Assembly: GCA_022640915.1 (NCBI GenBank)
Contig: JALCCT010000010.1
Span: 1 to 58,827 of the forward strand
Reading direction: 5' to 3'
Length of the DNA stretch: 58,827 bases
Source of the DNA: Bifidobacterium sp.
GTDB taxonomy: Bacteria; Actinomycetota; Actinomycetes; Actinomycetales; Bifidobacteriaceae
Below the pieces are notes generated by a model that saw only the letters and a program-made list of their open reading frames with translations, searched no databases and had not been told where the DNA came from. Within the stretch, counting starts at the first letter, position 1; every line of letters starts with the position of its first letter. This document shows positions 39,838 to 49,376 of this stretch, in pieces. The position numbers and the translations under genes are program-made.

Positions 39838-41049
39838 TCACTGCAACGCAGCCTTGAGCTCCTCGACCTTATCGGTGCGTTCCCAGGTGAAATCGGGATC
39901 GGTGCGGCCGAAATGCCCGTAGGCAGCGGTTTTGAAATAAATAGGCCGCAGCAGGTCCAGCTCGTCGATGATAGCGGCTGGCCGCAGATCGAACACTTCG
40001 CGCACTGCGGCCTGGATCTGCGCACGGGTCACACCAGCCGCTTCGGTGCCGTAGGTTTCGACGTTAATGCTGACCGGCTCGGCCATGCCAATGGCGTAGG
40101 CCACCTGCACTTCGACCTTGTGCGCAAACCCGGCCGCGACGATGTTCTTAGCTACCCAACGGGCGGCATAGGCGGCCGAGCGGTCGACCTTGCTCGGGTC
40201 CTTGCCCGAGAATGCGCCGCCGCCGTGATGCGCCGCGCCGCCATATGTGTCCACGATGATCTTGCGTCCGGTCAGGCCTGCGTCAGCGGCCGGCCCGCCC
40301 AGCACGAATGAACCAGTGGGATTGACCAGCACCCGGTAATCGTCGTGCTCGAGATTACTGCCGCATACGTCGTCGAGCACCGGCTCGATGACATGCTCCC
40401 TGAGCTGGCCGAGCAGCCAGTCTCGATCGACTTCAGGGTCGTGCTGCGTGGAGATGAGCACAGTGTCGACGCGTACTGGGCGATCGTGCGCATCGTATTC
40501 GATGGTCACCTGAGTCTTGCCGTCCGGGCGCAAATGCGCGATGACCCCTTGCTTGCGCACTTGCGCCAAGCGGTAAGCCAGCCGGTGCGCCAGATAGATC
40601 GGCAGCGGCATAAGCACGGCCGTCTCGTCGCAGGCATAGCCAAACATAACGCCCTGGTCGCCAGCACCTTGAGCCGCGTAGCGCTCTTCGCACGAGGCGG
40701 CCGATTCCCTCTCCCCGCTCAGGCGCGCCACGCCCTGATTGATTTCGGCGCTCTGACCGGTCAGCGAGACCAATACGCCGCAAGAATCCGCATCCAGCCC
40801 GATGTCCGAACTCGTATAGCCGATATCTCGCACCACTGAGCGCACAATTCTCTGGATGTCGCTGTATCCTTCGCTGGTCACCTCGCCGAACACGAAGAAC
40901 TGGCCTGTCGTGGCCGAGGTCTCTACAGCCACATGTGAATGCGGATCCTGTCGCAGCATATCGTCGAGGATGGCGTCCGAAATCTGATCGCAGATCTTGT
41001 CTGGATGTCCCTCAGTGACGGATTCCGCCGAAATCAGCCGACGTTCCAT
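39838..41049 (-). CDS. metK: S-adenosylmethionine synthase
   Basis: MetK makes SAM from methionine and ATP. The 403-residue protein starts [22 protein letters not shown] and includes [11 protein letters not shown], the [15 protein letters not shown] motif and the [19 protein letters not shown] phosphate loop. The ATG at 41049 follows AGGGGG; upstream in-frame Met codons are less likely. I saw no SAM riboswitch in the leader. A strong hairpin (41154-41198) separates it from rpoZ, so metK probably has its own promoter in the remaining 100 bases. Confidence 0.96.
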   Translation of the reverse strand: MERRLISAESVTEGHPDKICDQISDAILDDMLRQDPHSHVAVETSATTGQFFVFGEVTSEGYSDIQRIVRSVVRDIGYTSSDIGLDADSCGVLVSLTGQSAEINQGVARLSGERESAASCEERYAAQGAGDQGVMFGYACDETAVLMPLPIYLAHRLAYRLAQVRKQGVIAHLRPDGKTQVTIEYDAHDRPVRVDTVLISTQHDPEVDRDWLLGQLREHVIEPVLDDVCGSNLEHDDYRVLVNPTGSFVLGGPAADAGLTGRKIIVDTYGGAAHHGGGAFSGKDPSKVDRSAAYAARWVAKNIVAAGFAHKVEVQVAYAIGMAEPVSINVETYGTEAAGVTRAQIQAAVREVFDLRPAAIIDELDLLRPIYFKTAAYGHFGRTDPDFTWERTDKVEELKAALQ

Positions 41050-41153
41050 ACATTCCCCCTGCTCCATGCGATGGAGCTCCGCCTTGCCTTCCGCCGGGTC
41101 GCATGGACGGTCGCACACCTCGCCCCGGCTGCTTGTCTTGCCGCATATAGTAC

Positions 41154-41198
41154 GCCCCGGCCTGCAACGCGTTGATTGCTGCGCGTGCAGGCCGGGGC
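41154..41198. terminator. rpoZ terminator hairpin upstream of metK
   Basis: Arms GCCCCGGCCTGCA (41154-41166) and TGCAGGCCGGGGC (41186-41198) extend inward by ACGCG/CGCGT with one bulged base. It lies about 100 bases past the rpoZ stop. Confidence 0.8.
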
Positions 41199-41296
41199 GA
41201 GCGGCGTTATAATCCCGCAGATTTCCTATCCTAAAGCGCCGCGTGCATGCCCCTCAGCATCCATCATGCGCACAAACATGCCGCGGCAGGCAGCTA

Positions 41297-41581
41297 TCAG
41301 TTGCCTTCGCTCAGGTCGTCCTCGCCGAGGGTCTCTTCGAGCAGGCCCTCATTGATTTCGCGGAAAGCGATAGACAATGGCTTTTCCTGGTTCTTGTACT
41401 CGACAAGCGGCCCCACGTTCTGCAGCAGGCCCTCGTTGAGCTGAGTGAAGTAGGAGTTGATCTGACGCGCCCGCTTGGCCGCGAAAATCGAGAGCGCGTA
41501 CTTGGAATCCGCGTGCTCCATCAGATTGTCGATCGTGGGTTTCGCCAGTCCCTGCGGATTAGGCTCGGTGCCAAATGCCAT
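41297..41581 (-). CDS. rpoZ: DNA-directed RNA polymerase omega subunit
   Basis: Omega helps fold and assemble the beta' subunit. The 94-residue protein reads [20 protein letters not shown], then [20 protein letters not shown], the conserved omega helix, and ends in an acidic tail. GAGGA before ATG 41581 fixes the start. In other actinobacteria gmk usually precedes rpoZ; here the upstream gene is instead a DUF1648/DUF5808 membrane protein. Confidence 0.94.
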   Translation of the reverse strand: MAFGTEPNPQGLAKPTIDNLMEHADSKYALSIFAAKRARQINSYFTQLNEGLLQNVGPLVEYKNQEKPLSIAFREINEGLLEETLGEDDLSEGN

Positions 41582-41744
41582 GTGTTCCTCTTCCAATCGT
41601 CATCACAAGCCGCCGCATACCGTGCGGCTTTCAAATACGCCATTCTATCGCATCATGCCGATTTCGTTATTCCCCCTAGCGCTATCAACCCAGCTTACGA
41701 AGCCAGCGCCGCCAAAACTCCCGAGTCAAGACCCAGCAACGATC

Positions 41745-42884
41745 CTATTGCAGCGCAAGCAACACCGGCACACCGATGACAACTAAGGCAAACGCCAGGC
41801 TGGCGAGCCAGATGACCGGCCGGGCGAAGTTGAACGTCCAGCCTACGCCGAAACGCTTGGGCACGATAGCTGCGGAGTCATTGCGATTGACATAGAACAC
41901 GCCGAGTTTCCAGAAACGGTCGTCGCCGGACGATGCCGTTGACGATTCCGGCGCTGAGACCGACCGCGCCGATTGACTGCGTCTGAACACACGGGAACCG
42001 TTCTGCCCGTAAAACAGCGCGAGCACGATGGCACCGGCCAGCGCCGCCGCAGTAGCTGCCAGCGCAGCGGCGCCAACCATGTCAAGGCGCGCAGCGCCGA
42101 TGACCGACGCCTGCAGCGTCAGCCCTAGGGCCGACACCACGCCGCACGACAGCATATAGATGCTCCATGCCCGGGCGAACAGGCCATACGCGTACGAGGT
42201 CTCGGCGGGTCGGTCGGGATCCACAGGCCGCTTCGAAACCGCAATCAGTAGTTGCGCCACAGTGAAGATCACCGCAAGCAGGAGCTGCAGGCCCGGAGCC
42301 GTCCACAGCAGGCCGTGGCTTTTACTAGCCCAGCCGTCAACCACCCCGGCAGCGTTTTCATGCAGGGCGACCCGCGCCGGCATGGCGGCATAGTTCGCAT
42401 AGCCCATGACCAGCGCGACCAGGATCGGCACAAGGTAGAGCAGATTCCATGCCGCTGAGATAGGTTTGGGTGTATTTCTGTCGGCTAATATCGCGGCGTG
42501 CCGCTCGCTGTCGACAACCCAATGGTTCGACGCCTTGATCGCCATGATCTTATGCCGGAATGCCTGCTGAAGCGCGAAGCCGACTATCAGCTGTACGAAG
42601 ACGGTGGCGATAAGGGCCCAGAATCCGATTGCGCGACCATGGATCTGCGACAGCAGCAATGAAACAGCCAGGCATGCTACGCCGAAGAACCCTACAGCCA
42701 GCGAAAACGTCATTTTGTACCGACCTACATGCGGGTCGTCGTGCGCGCCAATCGGTACGCTGACGCCGAAGCATTCGCGCCGGTCAGTGATCCAAGGCAT
42801 GGCAGCCAGACTCACCAGTTCGAACAGTGGCAGAAATATGAGCACGCCAAAGAATACAGCGGAAGCAATGGTGGAATCGATCAT
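41745..42884 (-). CDS. DUF1648/DUF5808 multi-pass membrane protein
   Basis: The 379-residue protein has about eight membrane helices. A central segment (AMPARVALHENAAG) resembles the DUF1648 loop, and the C-terminus (DRFWKLGVFYVNRNDSA, VPKRFGVGWTFNF) matches DUF5808. Function is unknown; relatives lie next to YtrA-type GntR regulators, as here. It begins 64 bases after the regulator gene on the same strand, so the pair is probably one operon. Confidence 0.85.
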   Translation of the reverse strand: MIDSTIASAVFFGVLIFLPLFELVSLAAMPWITDRRECFGVSVPIGAHDDPHVGRYKMTFSLAVGFFGVACLAVSLLLSQIHGRAIGFWALIATVFVQLIVGFALQQAFRHKIMAIKASNHWVVDSERHAAILADRNTPKPISAAWNLLYLVPILVALVMGYANYAAMPARVALHENAAGVVDGWASKSHGLLWTAPGLQLLLAVIFTVAQLLIAVSKRPVDPDRPAETSYAYGLFARAWSIYMLSCGVVSALGLTLQASVIGAARLDMVGAAALAATAAALAGAIVLALFYGQNGSRVFRRSQSARSVSAPESSTASSGDDRFWKLGVFYVNRNDSAAIVPKRFGVGWTFNFARPVIWLASLAFALVVIGVPVLLALQ

Positions 42885-42948
42885 CGCAATGCCTTTCTTC
42901 GAGATTGCTGCGTCATTGAAATTGTTTTGCCATCGAGATCAGCTCGGA

Positions 42949-43398
42949 CTAATTGATCGAACTGGTCCGATCGACTTGTTCATCTGTTCGATAGAACCGA
43001 TCCGAAGGACGGTCGAAGACTGTGGCCGCCTGCTCATCCGCGAGCGAGACGAATTGCTCGCGGCTCCCCCCGCGCGCCTTGTACGCCAGCGCGATGCGGT
43101 GCAGCTCCTGGCGCATCCGCTGATCTTGGGCCTCGGCGCGCCGGTTGGACGTCGGCACGCTGCGGTCCGAGACGACGGCCCCGGCTCCGCGCCGCATGAG
43201 CAGATAGCCCTCATCACGCAAAATCGCATACGCCTTGTTGACGGTGTGCAGGTTGATGCCAAGATCCGAAGCCAGCGAGCGCACGCTGGCAAGCTGATCG
43301 CCGGGACGCAGCTCGCCGTCTGCTATGGCGGCGATGAGCTGGCGTCGCAGCTGCTCGTAGATTGGGGTCTCGTCACCTTGATCGATTTCGACGATCAT
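42949..43398 (-). CDS. GntR-family transcriptional regulator (YtrA subfamily)
   Basis: The 149-residue regulator has an N-terminal winged helix (IYEQLRRQLIAAIADGELRP, LASVRSLASDLGINLHTVNKAY) and only a short helical C-terminal part, too short for an effector-binding FadR or UTRA domain, which places it in the YtrA group. GGAGG six bases before ATG 43398 is a strong start. It likely controls itself and the downstream membrane protein gene. Possible operator repeats lie upstream at 43483-43498. Confidence 0.92.
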   Translation of the reverse strand: MIVEIDQGDETPIYEQLRRQLIAAIADGELRPGDQLASVRSLASDLGINLHTVNKAYAILRDEGYLLMRRGAGAVVSDRSVPTSNRRAEAQDQRMRQELHRIALAYKARGGSREQFVSLADEQAATVFDRPSDRFYRTDEQVDRTSSIN

Positions 43399-43482
43399 GC
43401 CAGCCTCCGTTCCGCGCTTATCGCCGTCATGGCATTCCTGCTATATGACTTCAGATCATTTAATTCTATTTGTTCTATATAT

Positions 43483-43498
43483 ACTATAACACTATAAC
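43483..43498 (-). promoter_or_regulatory. possible GntR autoregulatory operator/promoter
   Basis: A tandem repeat ACTATAAC-ACTATAAC (TATAGT-type sequences on the minus strand, resembling a -10 box) lies about 90 bases upstream of the GntR start inside an AT-rich block. Operator function is inference from position. Confidence 0.4.
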
Positions 43499-43628
43499 AT
43501 CGATTAGCAAACCTGATGAATTGTGGCGCACCGCCGCCTAAACTTGCACGGCAGCCACGAAATCGCCGATCTGGTGGAGGTATCCCCCAATCACCCAAGT
43601 ACCGCGGAGCAGCCTTCTACGCTTACTC

Positions 43629-43656
43629 TTGCGTCACGGGATGATCGTGGTAGATT
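43629..43656 (+). promoter_or_regulatory. possible promoter of the VanA-type ligase gene
   Basis: TTGCGT (43629-43634), a 16-base spacer and TAGATT (43651-43656) form a plausible but imperfect -35/-10 pair about 125 bases upstream of the start codon. Confidence 0.3.
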
Positions 43657-43782
43657 CTGTGTGGTTCCTAGATCCCGCTAATCGTGGTCACGGGCGGCAT
43701 CCTGCGACGCAATGAGACGCATCAGTGCACAACACTGGGGACGAAGACACGAATTACAGCAATACAGTGAGGAGACAACTCG

Positions 43783-44820
43783 ATGAGCGCTACCAAAGTG
43801 GGCATCCTGTTCGGCGGCATCGGCGAAGAGCATGACGTATCGGTCAAATCGGCATGCGAGGTGGCCGATAATCTCGATACGGAACGATACGAGCCGTACT
43901 GGATTGGCATCACCCGGCAAGGGTCATGGAAGCTGTGCAAGGGCCCGGACACGGATTGGGAACATGATACGGTGCCCGCTTCGCTCTCGCCGAATAGGGA
44001 CTTGCATGGCTTGGTGGTCTGGCACGGCGATCAGGCCAGCGTCATCCGCCTTGACGTCGTATTCCCCGTACTCCATGGCACTATGGGCGAAGACGGCACG
44101 ATACAAGGTTTGCTGGAGCTCTCCGGTATCCCCTACGTCGGCTGCGGCGTGGAAAGTTCCGTCGCCTGCATGGACAAATCGCTGGCCTATCTGATCGCCG
44201 GCAACGCGGGAATACCGACGCCCGGCTTCCGGATCGTCATGGCTGGCGAAAGCCCCGACCCACAGACGTTGGACTACCCGGTGTTCGTCAAGCCCGCGCG
44301 GTCGGGCTCCTCGTTCGGCATCAGCAAAGTGAACGGGCCGGACGAACTGTCGGACGCACTGGCGCTCGCACGGCAGTATGACAGCAAGGTGCTCATCGAA
44401 CAGGCCATCGTCGGCAAGGAGATCGGCTGTTCCGTATTGGAAACCAAGTCAGGGCTGACGCTCGGCGAGGTCGACCATGTCGCGCTGACCAGCGGCTTCC
44501 TGCGCATTCACCTGGAGAAAACGCCAGAAACCGGCTCGCAGAACTCGCAGTTCATCGCCCCCGCCGACATCCCGCAATATCAGCAGCAAATCGTCAAGGA
44601 CGCCGCGGTCAAGGTGTACCGCGCGCTCGGCTGCACCGGCATTGCCCGCGTGGACATGTTCCTGACCGAGGACGATACGGCTGTGCTCAACGAAGTCAAT
44701 ACATTGCCCGGACTGACCTCCTACAGCCGCTACCCGGGGATGATGAGAGCCGCGGGTCTAACGTTCGACAAGGTCGTCGACCAGCTCATCGCGAATGCAT
44801 CAGCCGACAGCCGGCGCTGA
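43783..44820 (+). CDS. D-Ala-D-X ligase with VanA-type (D-lactate) omega loop
   Basis: This 345-residue ATP-grasp ligase joins D-Ala to a second D-residue or D-hydroxy acid. It has ILFGGIGEEHDVSVKSA, FPVLHGTMGEDGTIQG, KPARSGSSFGISKVN and NEVNTLPGLTSYSRYP. In the omega loop it reads SGFLRIHLEKTPETGSQN: the RIH motif with His243 matches the FRIHQE segment (His244) of VanA/VanB depsipeptide ligases, not the Tyr-containing loop of ordinary Ddl or the FDYTEKY loop of VanG. No vanH or vanX is adjacent. GAGGAG at 43769-43774 supports the ATG. Standard cell-wall Ddl is probably encoded elsewhere. Confidence 0.88.
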   Translation: MSATKVGILFGGIGEEHDVSVKSACEVADNLDTERYEPYWIGITRQGSWKLCKGPDTDWEHDTVPASLSPNRDLHGLVVWHGDQASVIRLDVVFPVLHGTMGEDGTIQGLLELSGIPYVGCGVESSVACMDKSLAYLIAGNAGIPTPGFRIVMAGESPDPQTLDYPVFVKPARSGSSFGISKVNGPDELSDALALARQYDSKVLIEQAIVGKEIGCSVLETKSGLTLGEVDHVALTSGFLRIHLEKTPETGSQNSQFIAPADIPQYQQQIVKDAAVKVYRALGCTGIARVDMFLTEDDTAVLNEVNTLPGLTSYSRYPGMMRAAGLTFDKVVDQLIANASADSRR

Positions 44821-44986
44821 GGTCAGCCCAACCCGGATTCCGTGCAACAGCCGGCCTTTACCTAGTACGGCGTTCGTGCTGCAACAGCAGTACGGGCACA
44901 GTCTGTAGCTTCGACCCGTGCCCGCACTGTGTTCACCATGCGGGCGGACGATCGCGTGTGTCGCGGTTTTCCCTTTGAATGGTGCT

Positions 44987-46843
44987 ATGAAGATGCGTTC
45001 TGAACAACTCATGACAGGCCGAATGTTCGCCGGGGCCCGGGCACTGTACCGGGCGGCCGGCGTGGATGGCAACGATTTCGGCAAGCCCATCGTGGCCATC
45101 GCCAACTCGTTCTCCGAATTCGTCCCGGGGCATGTCCACCTCAACAAGGTCGGGCGCCTGGTGTCCGAAGCAGTCAAGGCCGCCGGCGGCATCCCGCGCG
45201 AATTCAACACGATCGCCGTGGATGATGGCATTGCGATGGGTCACACCGGCATGCTCTACTCGCTGCCGAGCCGTGATCTGATCGCTGACGCGGTCGAATA
45301 CTCGGTCAACGCCCACTGCGCCGACGCTCTGGTGTGCATCTCCAACTGCGACAAGATCACCCCCGGTATGCTGCTGGCGGCGTTGCGGCTCAACATCCCC
45401 ACGATCTTCGTCTCCGGCGGCCCGATGGAGGCAGGCACCACGACGCTCGCCGACGGCACCAAGAAGAGCACCGATCTGATCGACGTCATGTATGCTTCGG
45501 CGGACGAGAACGTCTCCGACGCCGACCTGCTCTCCTATGAGTCGAGCGTGTGCCCGACCTGCGGCTCGTGCGCCGGCATGTTCACCGCAAATTCGATGAA
45601 TTGCCTGGTCGAGGCGCTCGGCCTTGCACTGCCCGGCAACGGCACCGTGCTGGCCTCACACATCTACCGCAGGCAGCTCTTCGAACAGGCCGGCGCCATG
45701 ATCGTGCGGCTGAGCGACCGCTACTACCATGAGGACGACGTCTCGGTGCTGCCGCGCAGCATCGCCACCAAGCACGCCTTCGAGAACGCAATGACCATGG
45801 ACGAGGCCATGGGCGGCTCGACCAACACCGTGCTGCACATCCTGGCCGCTGCACAGAGCGCCGACGTCGACTTCACGTTGGAAGACATTGAGCGCATCAG
45901 CCACAGCGTGCAGTGTATCTGCAAGGCAAGTCCCTCCGGGCCTTGGGAGATCTCCGATGTGCATCGCGCCGGCGGCATCAGCGGCATTCTGGGAGAGCTG
46001 GATCGCGGTGGCAAACTGCGCCACGACGTGCATTCGATTGATTTCCCTTCGCTGGAAGACAAACTCAACGCTTGGGACATCATGCGCCCGACCTGCACCG
46101 AGGAGGCGCGCAGGCTTTTCCACGCCGCCCCTGGCGGCATCATCTCACCCGAACCGTGGACGCATGAGACGCTGTTCGACGAGCTCGATACCGACCGCAT
46201 CAACGGTGCCATCCACGACATCGAGCACCCGGCCGTGGCTGAAGGCGGCCTCGCCGTGCTGCGCGGCAACCTCGCGCCGGACGGCTGCGTGGTCAAAACC
46301 GCCGGCGTGCCCAGGGAGATATGGAACTTCCGCGGGCCTGCGCTCGTCGTGGAATCGCAGGAGGAGGCCGTGGAAGTCATCCTCAACGACACGCTCAAGC
46401 CTGGCCAGGCGCTTGTCATCCGCTACGAAGGGCCCAAAGGCGGCCCAGGCATGCAGGAGATGCTCTATCCTACGTCATTCGTCAAAGGCAAAGGCATCGG
46501 CAAGGACGTCGCGCTGATCACTGACGGCCGCTATTCCGGCGGCTCCTCGGGGCTGTCCATCGGTCATGTGGCGCCTGAGGCGGCGAGCAAAGGGCCGATC
46601 GCGCTGATCCGCAGCGGCGACATCATTACGATTGACATCCCGAATCGGCGCATCGACGTCGAACTGAGCGACGAACAGCTGGCGCAGCGCAAGGCAGAAA
46701 TCGAAGCCGGCGACGGCTATGTGGCGCACCGCGAGCGCAAGGTCTCGCTCGCGCTCAAAGCCTACGCTGCCTTCGCCCGCTCCGCCGACAAGGGCGCGAC
46801 CAGGGACCCCGAGCTGATCAACCGCATGTCCGGCCTGTCCTGA
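44987..46843 (+). CDS. ilvD: dihydroxy-acid dehydratase
   Basis: IlvD makes the 2-keto acid precursors of valine and isoleucine, using an Fe-S cluster. The 618-residue protein has [30 protein letters not shown] and [16 protein letters not shown], the three cysteine-bearing motifs, and a C-terminal [22 protein letters not shown] 44987 (or 44993) is chosen because upstream residues are non-conserved; the ribosome site is weak. The preceding 165 bases contain an imperfect GGGCAC/GTGCCC hairpin but no convincing leader peptide. Confidence 0.96.
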   Translation: MKMRSEQLMTGRMFAGARALYRAAGVDGNDFGKPIVAIANSFSEFVPGHVHLNKVGRLVSEAVKAAGGIPREFNTIAVDDGIAMGHTGMLYSLPSRDLIADAVEYSVNAHCADALVCISNCDKITPGMLLAALRLNIPTIFVSGGPMEAGTTTLADGTKKSTDLIDVMYASADENVSDADLLSYESSVCPTCGSCAGMFTANSMNCLVEALGLALPGNGTVLASHIYRRQLFEQAGAMIVRLSDRYYHEDDVSVLPRSIATKHAFENAMTMDEAMGGSTNTVLHILAAAQSADVDFTLEDIERISHSVQCICKASPSGPWEISDVHRAGGISGILGELDRGGKLRHDVHSIDFPSLEDKLNAWDIMRPTCTEEARRLFHAAPGGIISPEPWTHETLFDELDTDRINGAIHDIEHPAVAEGGLAVLRGNLAPDGCVVKTAGVPREIWNFRGPALVVESQEEAVEVILNDTLKPGQALVIRYEGPKGGPGMQEMLYPTSFVKGKGIGKDVALITDGRYSGGSSGLSIGHVAPEAASKGPIALIRSGDIITIDIPNRRIDVELSDEQLAQRKAEIEAGDGYVAHRERKVSLALKAYAAFARSADKGATRDPELINRMSGLS

Positions 46844-46940
46844 CACGACGATCCGTGCTGCGTAACGGTGTGCAGAGGCGCCAGCGCGTTCTTCCCGCTT
46901 TTGTTGCGTGGCATGATCGCAGCGGGTGCCGGCGCCGCCA

Positions 46941-47795
46941 CTACCCGAGTATGTTCAACGCCTTGGGGTGTATGGCATAGCGCAATGGTGTTCGGAGTTT
47001 ACAGACTTCGCCATCATGCGACACCGAGAGTTCAGCATGGTCGGTTTTGATGGTGACAGCCACAGGGAAGAATTCCTCGAATTCATCAAACTGCTTGTCG
47101 TGGCCGAGGAGCGCGAAGAATGCGATCTTGAGCAACGTCAGCCGCGACTGGGTTCGGGCGGCGTAGACGGTTAGGACGCCCTCATCGAGGCGAGTACGAT
47201 TGATCGCCCCGGCGGCTCCCAGTTCGTAACGGTTATTGCCGATGAAGATGAACGGAGTTTCAAACGTTTCATCGTCGATGGTGACACGGTACGTCTTGAA
47301 ACTGACGAATGCCCGCCAGGACGTGACGATCGCCGCCGACCATTTGCCTAGGATCGAAGCTGATTCAAGCCGGTCGCGACCACGCAACGACGTGGGATAG
47401 AGCCCGATGCTCGAATTATTGATCAGAAATGTGCCGTTGACCTCGGCGATGTCGATGCTGCGCGGGGAAAGCGTGGCGAGACGCGCAATCGCCTCATCGA
47501 TATCTTGCGGGATATCAAGATCTTTAGTGAAGTGATTGAGCGTGCCTCCGGGCAACGGAATCAAAGTGGATTCGGTACCTGCGACGAGCCCGGCTACAGC
47601 ACTGACGGTGCCATCGCCCCCGATGGCGGCAATAGGTCTGCCCGCTTGAATGACTGGTTTGAGTTCATTCTCGAAGCCGTCGCCGATCGCTACGAATTTT
47701 TCGATTTCGATGCCGGCACGTGCGCATTTTTCGCGCAGCTCCTGCCGGGGAATAGCTGAGCCGGATTGCGGATTGTCTACAATTACCATCTTCAT
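46941..47795 (-). CDS. diacylglycerol/lipid kinase family protein
   Basis: The 284-residue protein belongs to the DAGK_cat (YegS/BmrU/LCB5) family: AAIGGDGTVSAVAGL (GGDGT, 59-63) and PLPGGTLNHFTKDL (82-95), then a lipid-binding beta domain. It probably phosphorylates a diacylglycerol-like or polyprenol-type lipid. The open frame extends about 140 codons further upstream, but that stretch lies inside the PAP2 gene in another frame and is not credible. The true ATG at 47795 overlaps the PAP2 stop (ATGA). Confidence 0.92.
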   Translation of the reverse strand: MKMVIVDNPQSGSAIPRQELREKCARAGIEIEKFVAIGDGFENELKPVIQAGRPIAAIGGDGTVSAVAGLVAGTESTLIPLPGGTLNHFTKDLDIPQDIDEAIARLATLSPRSIDIAEVNGTFLINNSSIGLYPTSLRGRDRLESASILGKWSAAIVTSWRAFVSFKTYRVTIDDETFETPFIFIGNNRYELGAAGAINRTRLDEGVLTVYAARTQSRLTLLKIAFFALLGHDKQFDEFEEFFPVAVTIKTDHAELSVSHDGEVCKLRTPLRYAIHPKALNILG

Positions 47796-48328
47796 GCTAG
47801 TGGCCTTAGAACGAATATGACGATGCCGAGTGCGGCGGCGCCAAGCATCCACCCCGCGACGACGTCGCTCGGGAAATGAGCGCCGAGGGAGATGCGGGAG
47901 ATACCGATGAGAATGATGAGGAGCATCAGCAGCGCCACTGCTATGACGCTGTAAGGCCGAGGCAGAAAATGCCAGGCGAGGTAGGCGAGGAGTCCGTAAG
48001 CAATCGTAGAACCGCTCGTGTGTCCGCTCGGGAAGCTGTTGGTATCGAACATCAGATTCGCCGCATACGCGGTGTGTGGCCGCTGACGGTCGACAATGAT
48101 CTTGATGATGGAGCCTGCGCCAAGCGTCAGCCACACGAACGCGCCTGACCACACCAGCCGAAAGTTCGTATGGAGATATCCCAGCCACGCGACGGCAGCG
48201 CCGATGGCCATGGTGCAAACAGGTGAGCCTAACGCGGTCACGGCGAGGAACAACGGATGGAGCGATGGCGGCAGATCGGCGATAGCTCGCGTGATCGAGG
48301 CATCAAACTGTCCCAGGAAGTGCTTCAT
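47792..48328 (-). CDS. PAP2-family membrane phosphatase
   Basis: The 178-residue membrane protein with about five helices has the three PAP2 motifs: KIIVDRQRPH (KxxxxxxRP), FPSGHTSGS (PSGH) and SRISLGAHFPSDVVAG (SRxxxxxHxxxD). It removes phosphate from lipid phosphates or diphosphates at the outer membrane face. Translational coupling to a DAGK-family kinase gene suggests the pair interconverts a phospholipid or isoprenoid lipid pool. The start at 48328 has a weak ribosome site. Confidence 0.93.
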   Translation of the reverse strand: MKHFLGQFDASITRAIADLPPSLHPLFLAVTALGSPVCTMAIGAAVAWLGYLHTNFRLVWSGAFVWLTLGAGSIIKIIVDRQRPHTAYAANLMFDTNSFPSGHTSGSTIAYGLLAYLAWHFLPRPYSVIAVALLMLLIILIGISRISLGAHFPSDVVAGWMLGAAALGIVIFVLRPLA

Positions 48329-48682
48329 AGCTTTCAGTATAACTTGGCTAGTCAATTGATTCGCGTATGCATGCTCCACCTGCCGTTGATGCCCAGGCCT
48401 GCCCTCTCGCCTCGAACGAAGGCAGAAGTGTAAGCGCAACGACACGCAGACAATCTTGCGAATCCACGGGAAATCTCCAGTCCGCAAGCACCGTCATGAT
48501 ACCGGCACAAGGCATGTGCTCCGCAAACTGCCACTTCCCTGCACGCTGCAGACTCCGATTGCGCCCGACCATCGTAGCTGGCGGCTGGCATTCCCTGTGC
48601 GACACGCTGAGGTTGCGAATACCACGGATGTGGTTATAGTAGTGACTCGTGCCTCGGCGGCGACTTGCTGCTTGGAACACAT
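48329..48682. other. intergenic region before the tRNA cluster
   Basis: This 354-base stretch between the PAP2 start and the first tRNA contains the tRNA promoter at its right end. The small open frames in it overlap on both strands and show no domain, so I call none of them. Confidence 0.6.
48613..48640 (+). promoter_or_regulatory. putative tRNA-cluster promoter
   Basis: TTGCGA (48613-48618), a 16-base spacer, then TATAGT (48635-48640), placed about 40 bases before the first tRNA. Confidence 0.45.
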
Positions 48683-48755
48683 GCGGACATAGCTTAGTTG
48701 GTAAAGCGCGACCTTGCCAAGGTCGAGAGCGCGGGTTCGAGTCCCGTTGTCCGCT
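48683..48755 (+). tRNA. tRNA-Gly (anticodon GCC)
   Basis: Acceptor arms GCGGACA and TGTCCGC, D-loop AGCTTAGTTGGTAAAGC, anticodon loop TTGCCAA and T-arm GGGTTCGAGTCCC form a full cloverleaf. CCA is not encoded. Confidence 0.97.
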
Positions 48756-48782
48756 CGAGGTCCGAAGAGTTGACGACCTATC

Positions 48783-48853
48783 GGTGGGTTAGCCAAGCGG
48801 TTAGGCAGCGGCCTGCAAAGCCGTATAGACGAGTTCGACTCTCGTACCCACCT
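48783..48853 (+). tRNA. tRNA-Cys (anticodon GCA)
   Basis: Acceptor arms GGTGGGT and ACCCACC, anticodon loop CTGCAAA and T-loop GTTCGACTC fold into a standard cloverleaf of 71 nt. CCA is not encoded. Confidence 0.95.
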
Positions 48854-48895
48854 CTCGGTACGCCAGATGCACATTTGGTACGCCGAGGAAGACCC

Positions 48896-48967
48896 GGGCG
48901 GTTGGCGCAGTGGTAGCGCACTTCCCTGACACGGAAGGGGTCACAAGTTCGAATCTTGTATCGCCCA
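48896..48967 (+). tRNA. tRNA-Val (anticodon GAC)
   Basis: Acceptor arms GGGCGGT and ATCGCCC, anticodon stem CTTCC/GGAAG with loop CTGACAC, and T-arm with GTTCGAATC. It is near-identical to the second tRNA-Val downstream. Confidence 0.96.
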
Positions 48968-49003
48968 CGCAGAACTGAGTAATCGGCTCGCACAATTGAA
49001 TAT

Positions 49004-49076
<73 letters not shown>

Positions 49077-49376
49077 CATTTCCCCTTCTCCGCTATTTCC
49101 TCGTATTTGACTCGTGCCAACATACCCATGACTGCGGTTCCTTTTCCGGCATGTTGTTTTCGGTTCGGATTCGGGACGCTTAGCGCATTCGCGCATATGT
49201 GCGTTCCCCGGATGCCAACGCTACGGTACCCTGTCAGCAGACGCATTTCGACAGGTGTGCTGCGCACGCAAATCCCTGCGGCCCGTCAGGCACATACCCG
49301 GCATGATTCGCGTCACGGTGATTCACCTATGGCATAAGCACGCGAGACGCAACCGGCATTCGTTACATTAGAACGT
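49077..49376. other. intergenic region after the tRNA cluster
   Basis: These 300 bases separate the last tRNA from the PAC2 gene. A pyrimidine-rich run right after the tRNA may end its transcript. I see no other recognisable element. Confidence 0.5.

Larger units (their letters stand above)
43399..43782. other. AT-rich divergent intergenic region
   Basis: This 384-base stretch between the GntR gene and the divergent ligase gene contains a markedly AT-rich block (about 43460-43505) next to the GntR start and nothing that looks coding. A possible promoter for the ligase gene and an operator-like repeat are listed separately. Confidence 0.7.

Noticed and set aside
41050..41296. SAM riboswitch upstream of metK
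   Set aside because: Only a simple terminator-like hairpin is visible; no SAM-aptamer core could be recognised.
44938..45001. Leader peptide before ilvD
   Set aside because: A 21-codon frame overlaps the ilvD start, but it has no run of Val, Leu or Ile codons and no clear attenuator.
47796..48218. N-terminal extension of the lipid kinase frame
   Set aside because: Arg/His-rich sequence out of frame inside the PAP2 gene; kinase homology starts at the Met at 47795.
48367..48639. Small genes in the gap before the tRNA cluster
   Set aside because: Several overlapping short frames on both strands, none with a ribosome site plus domain.
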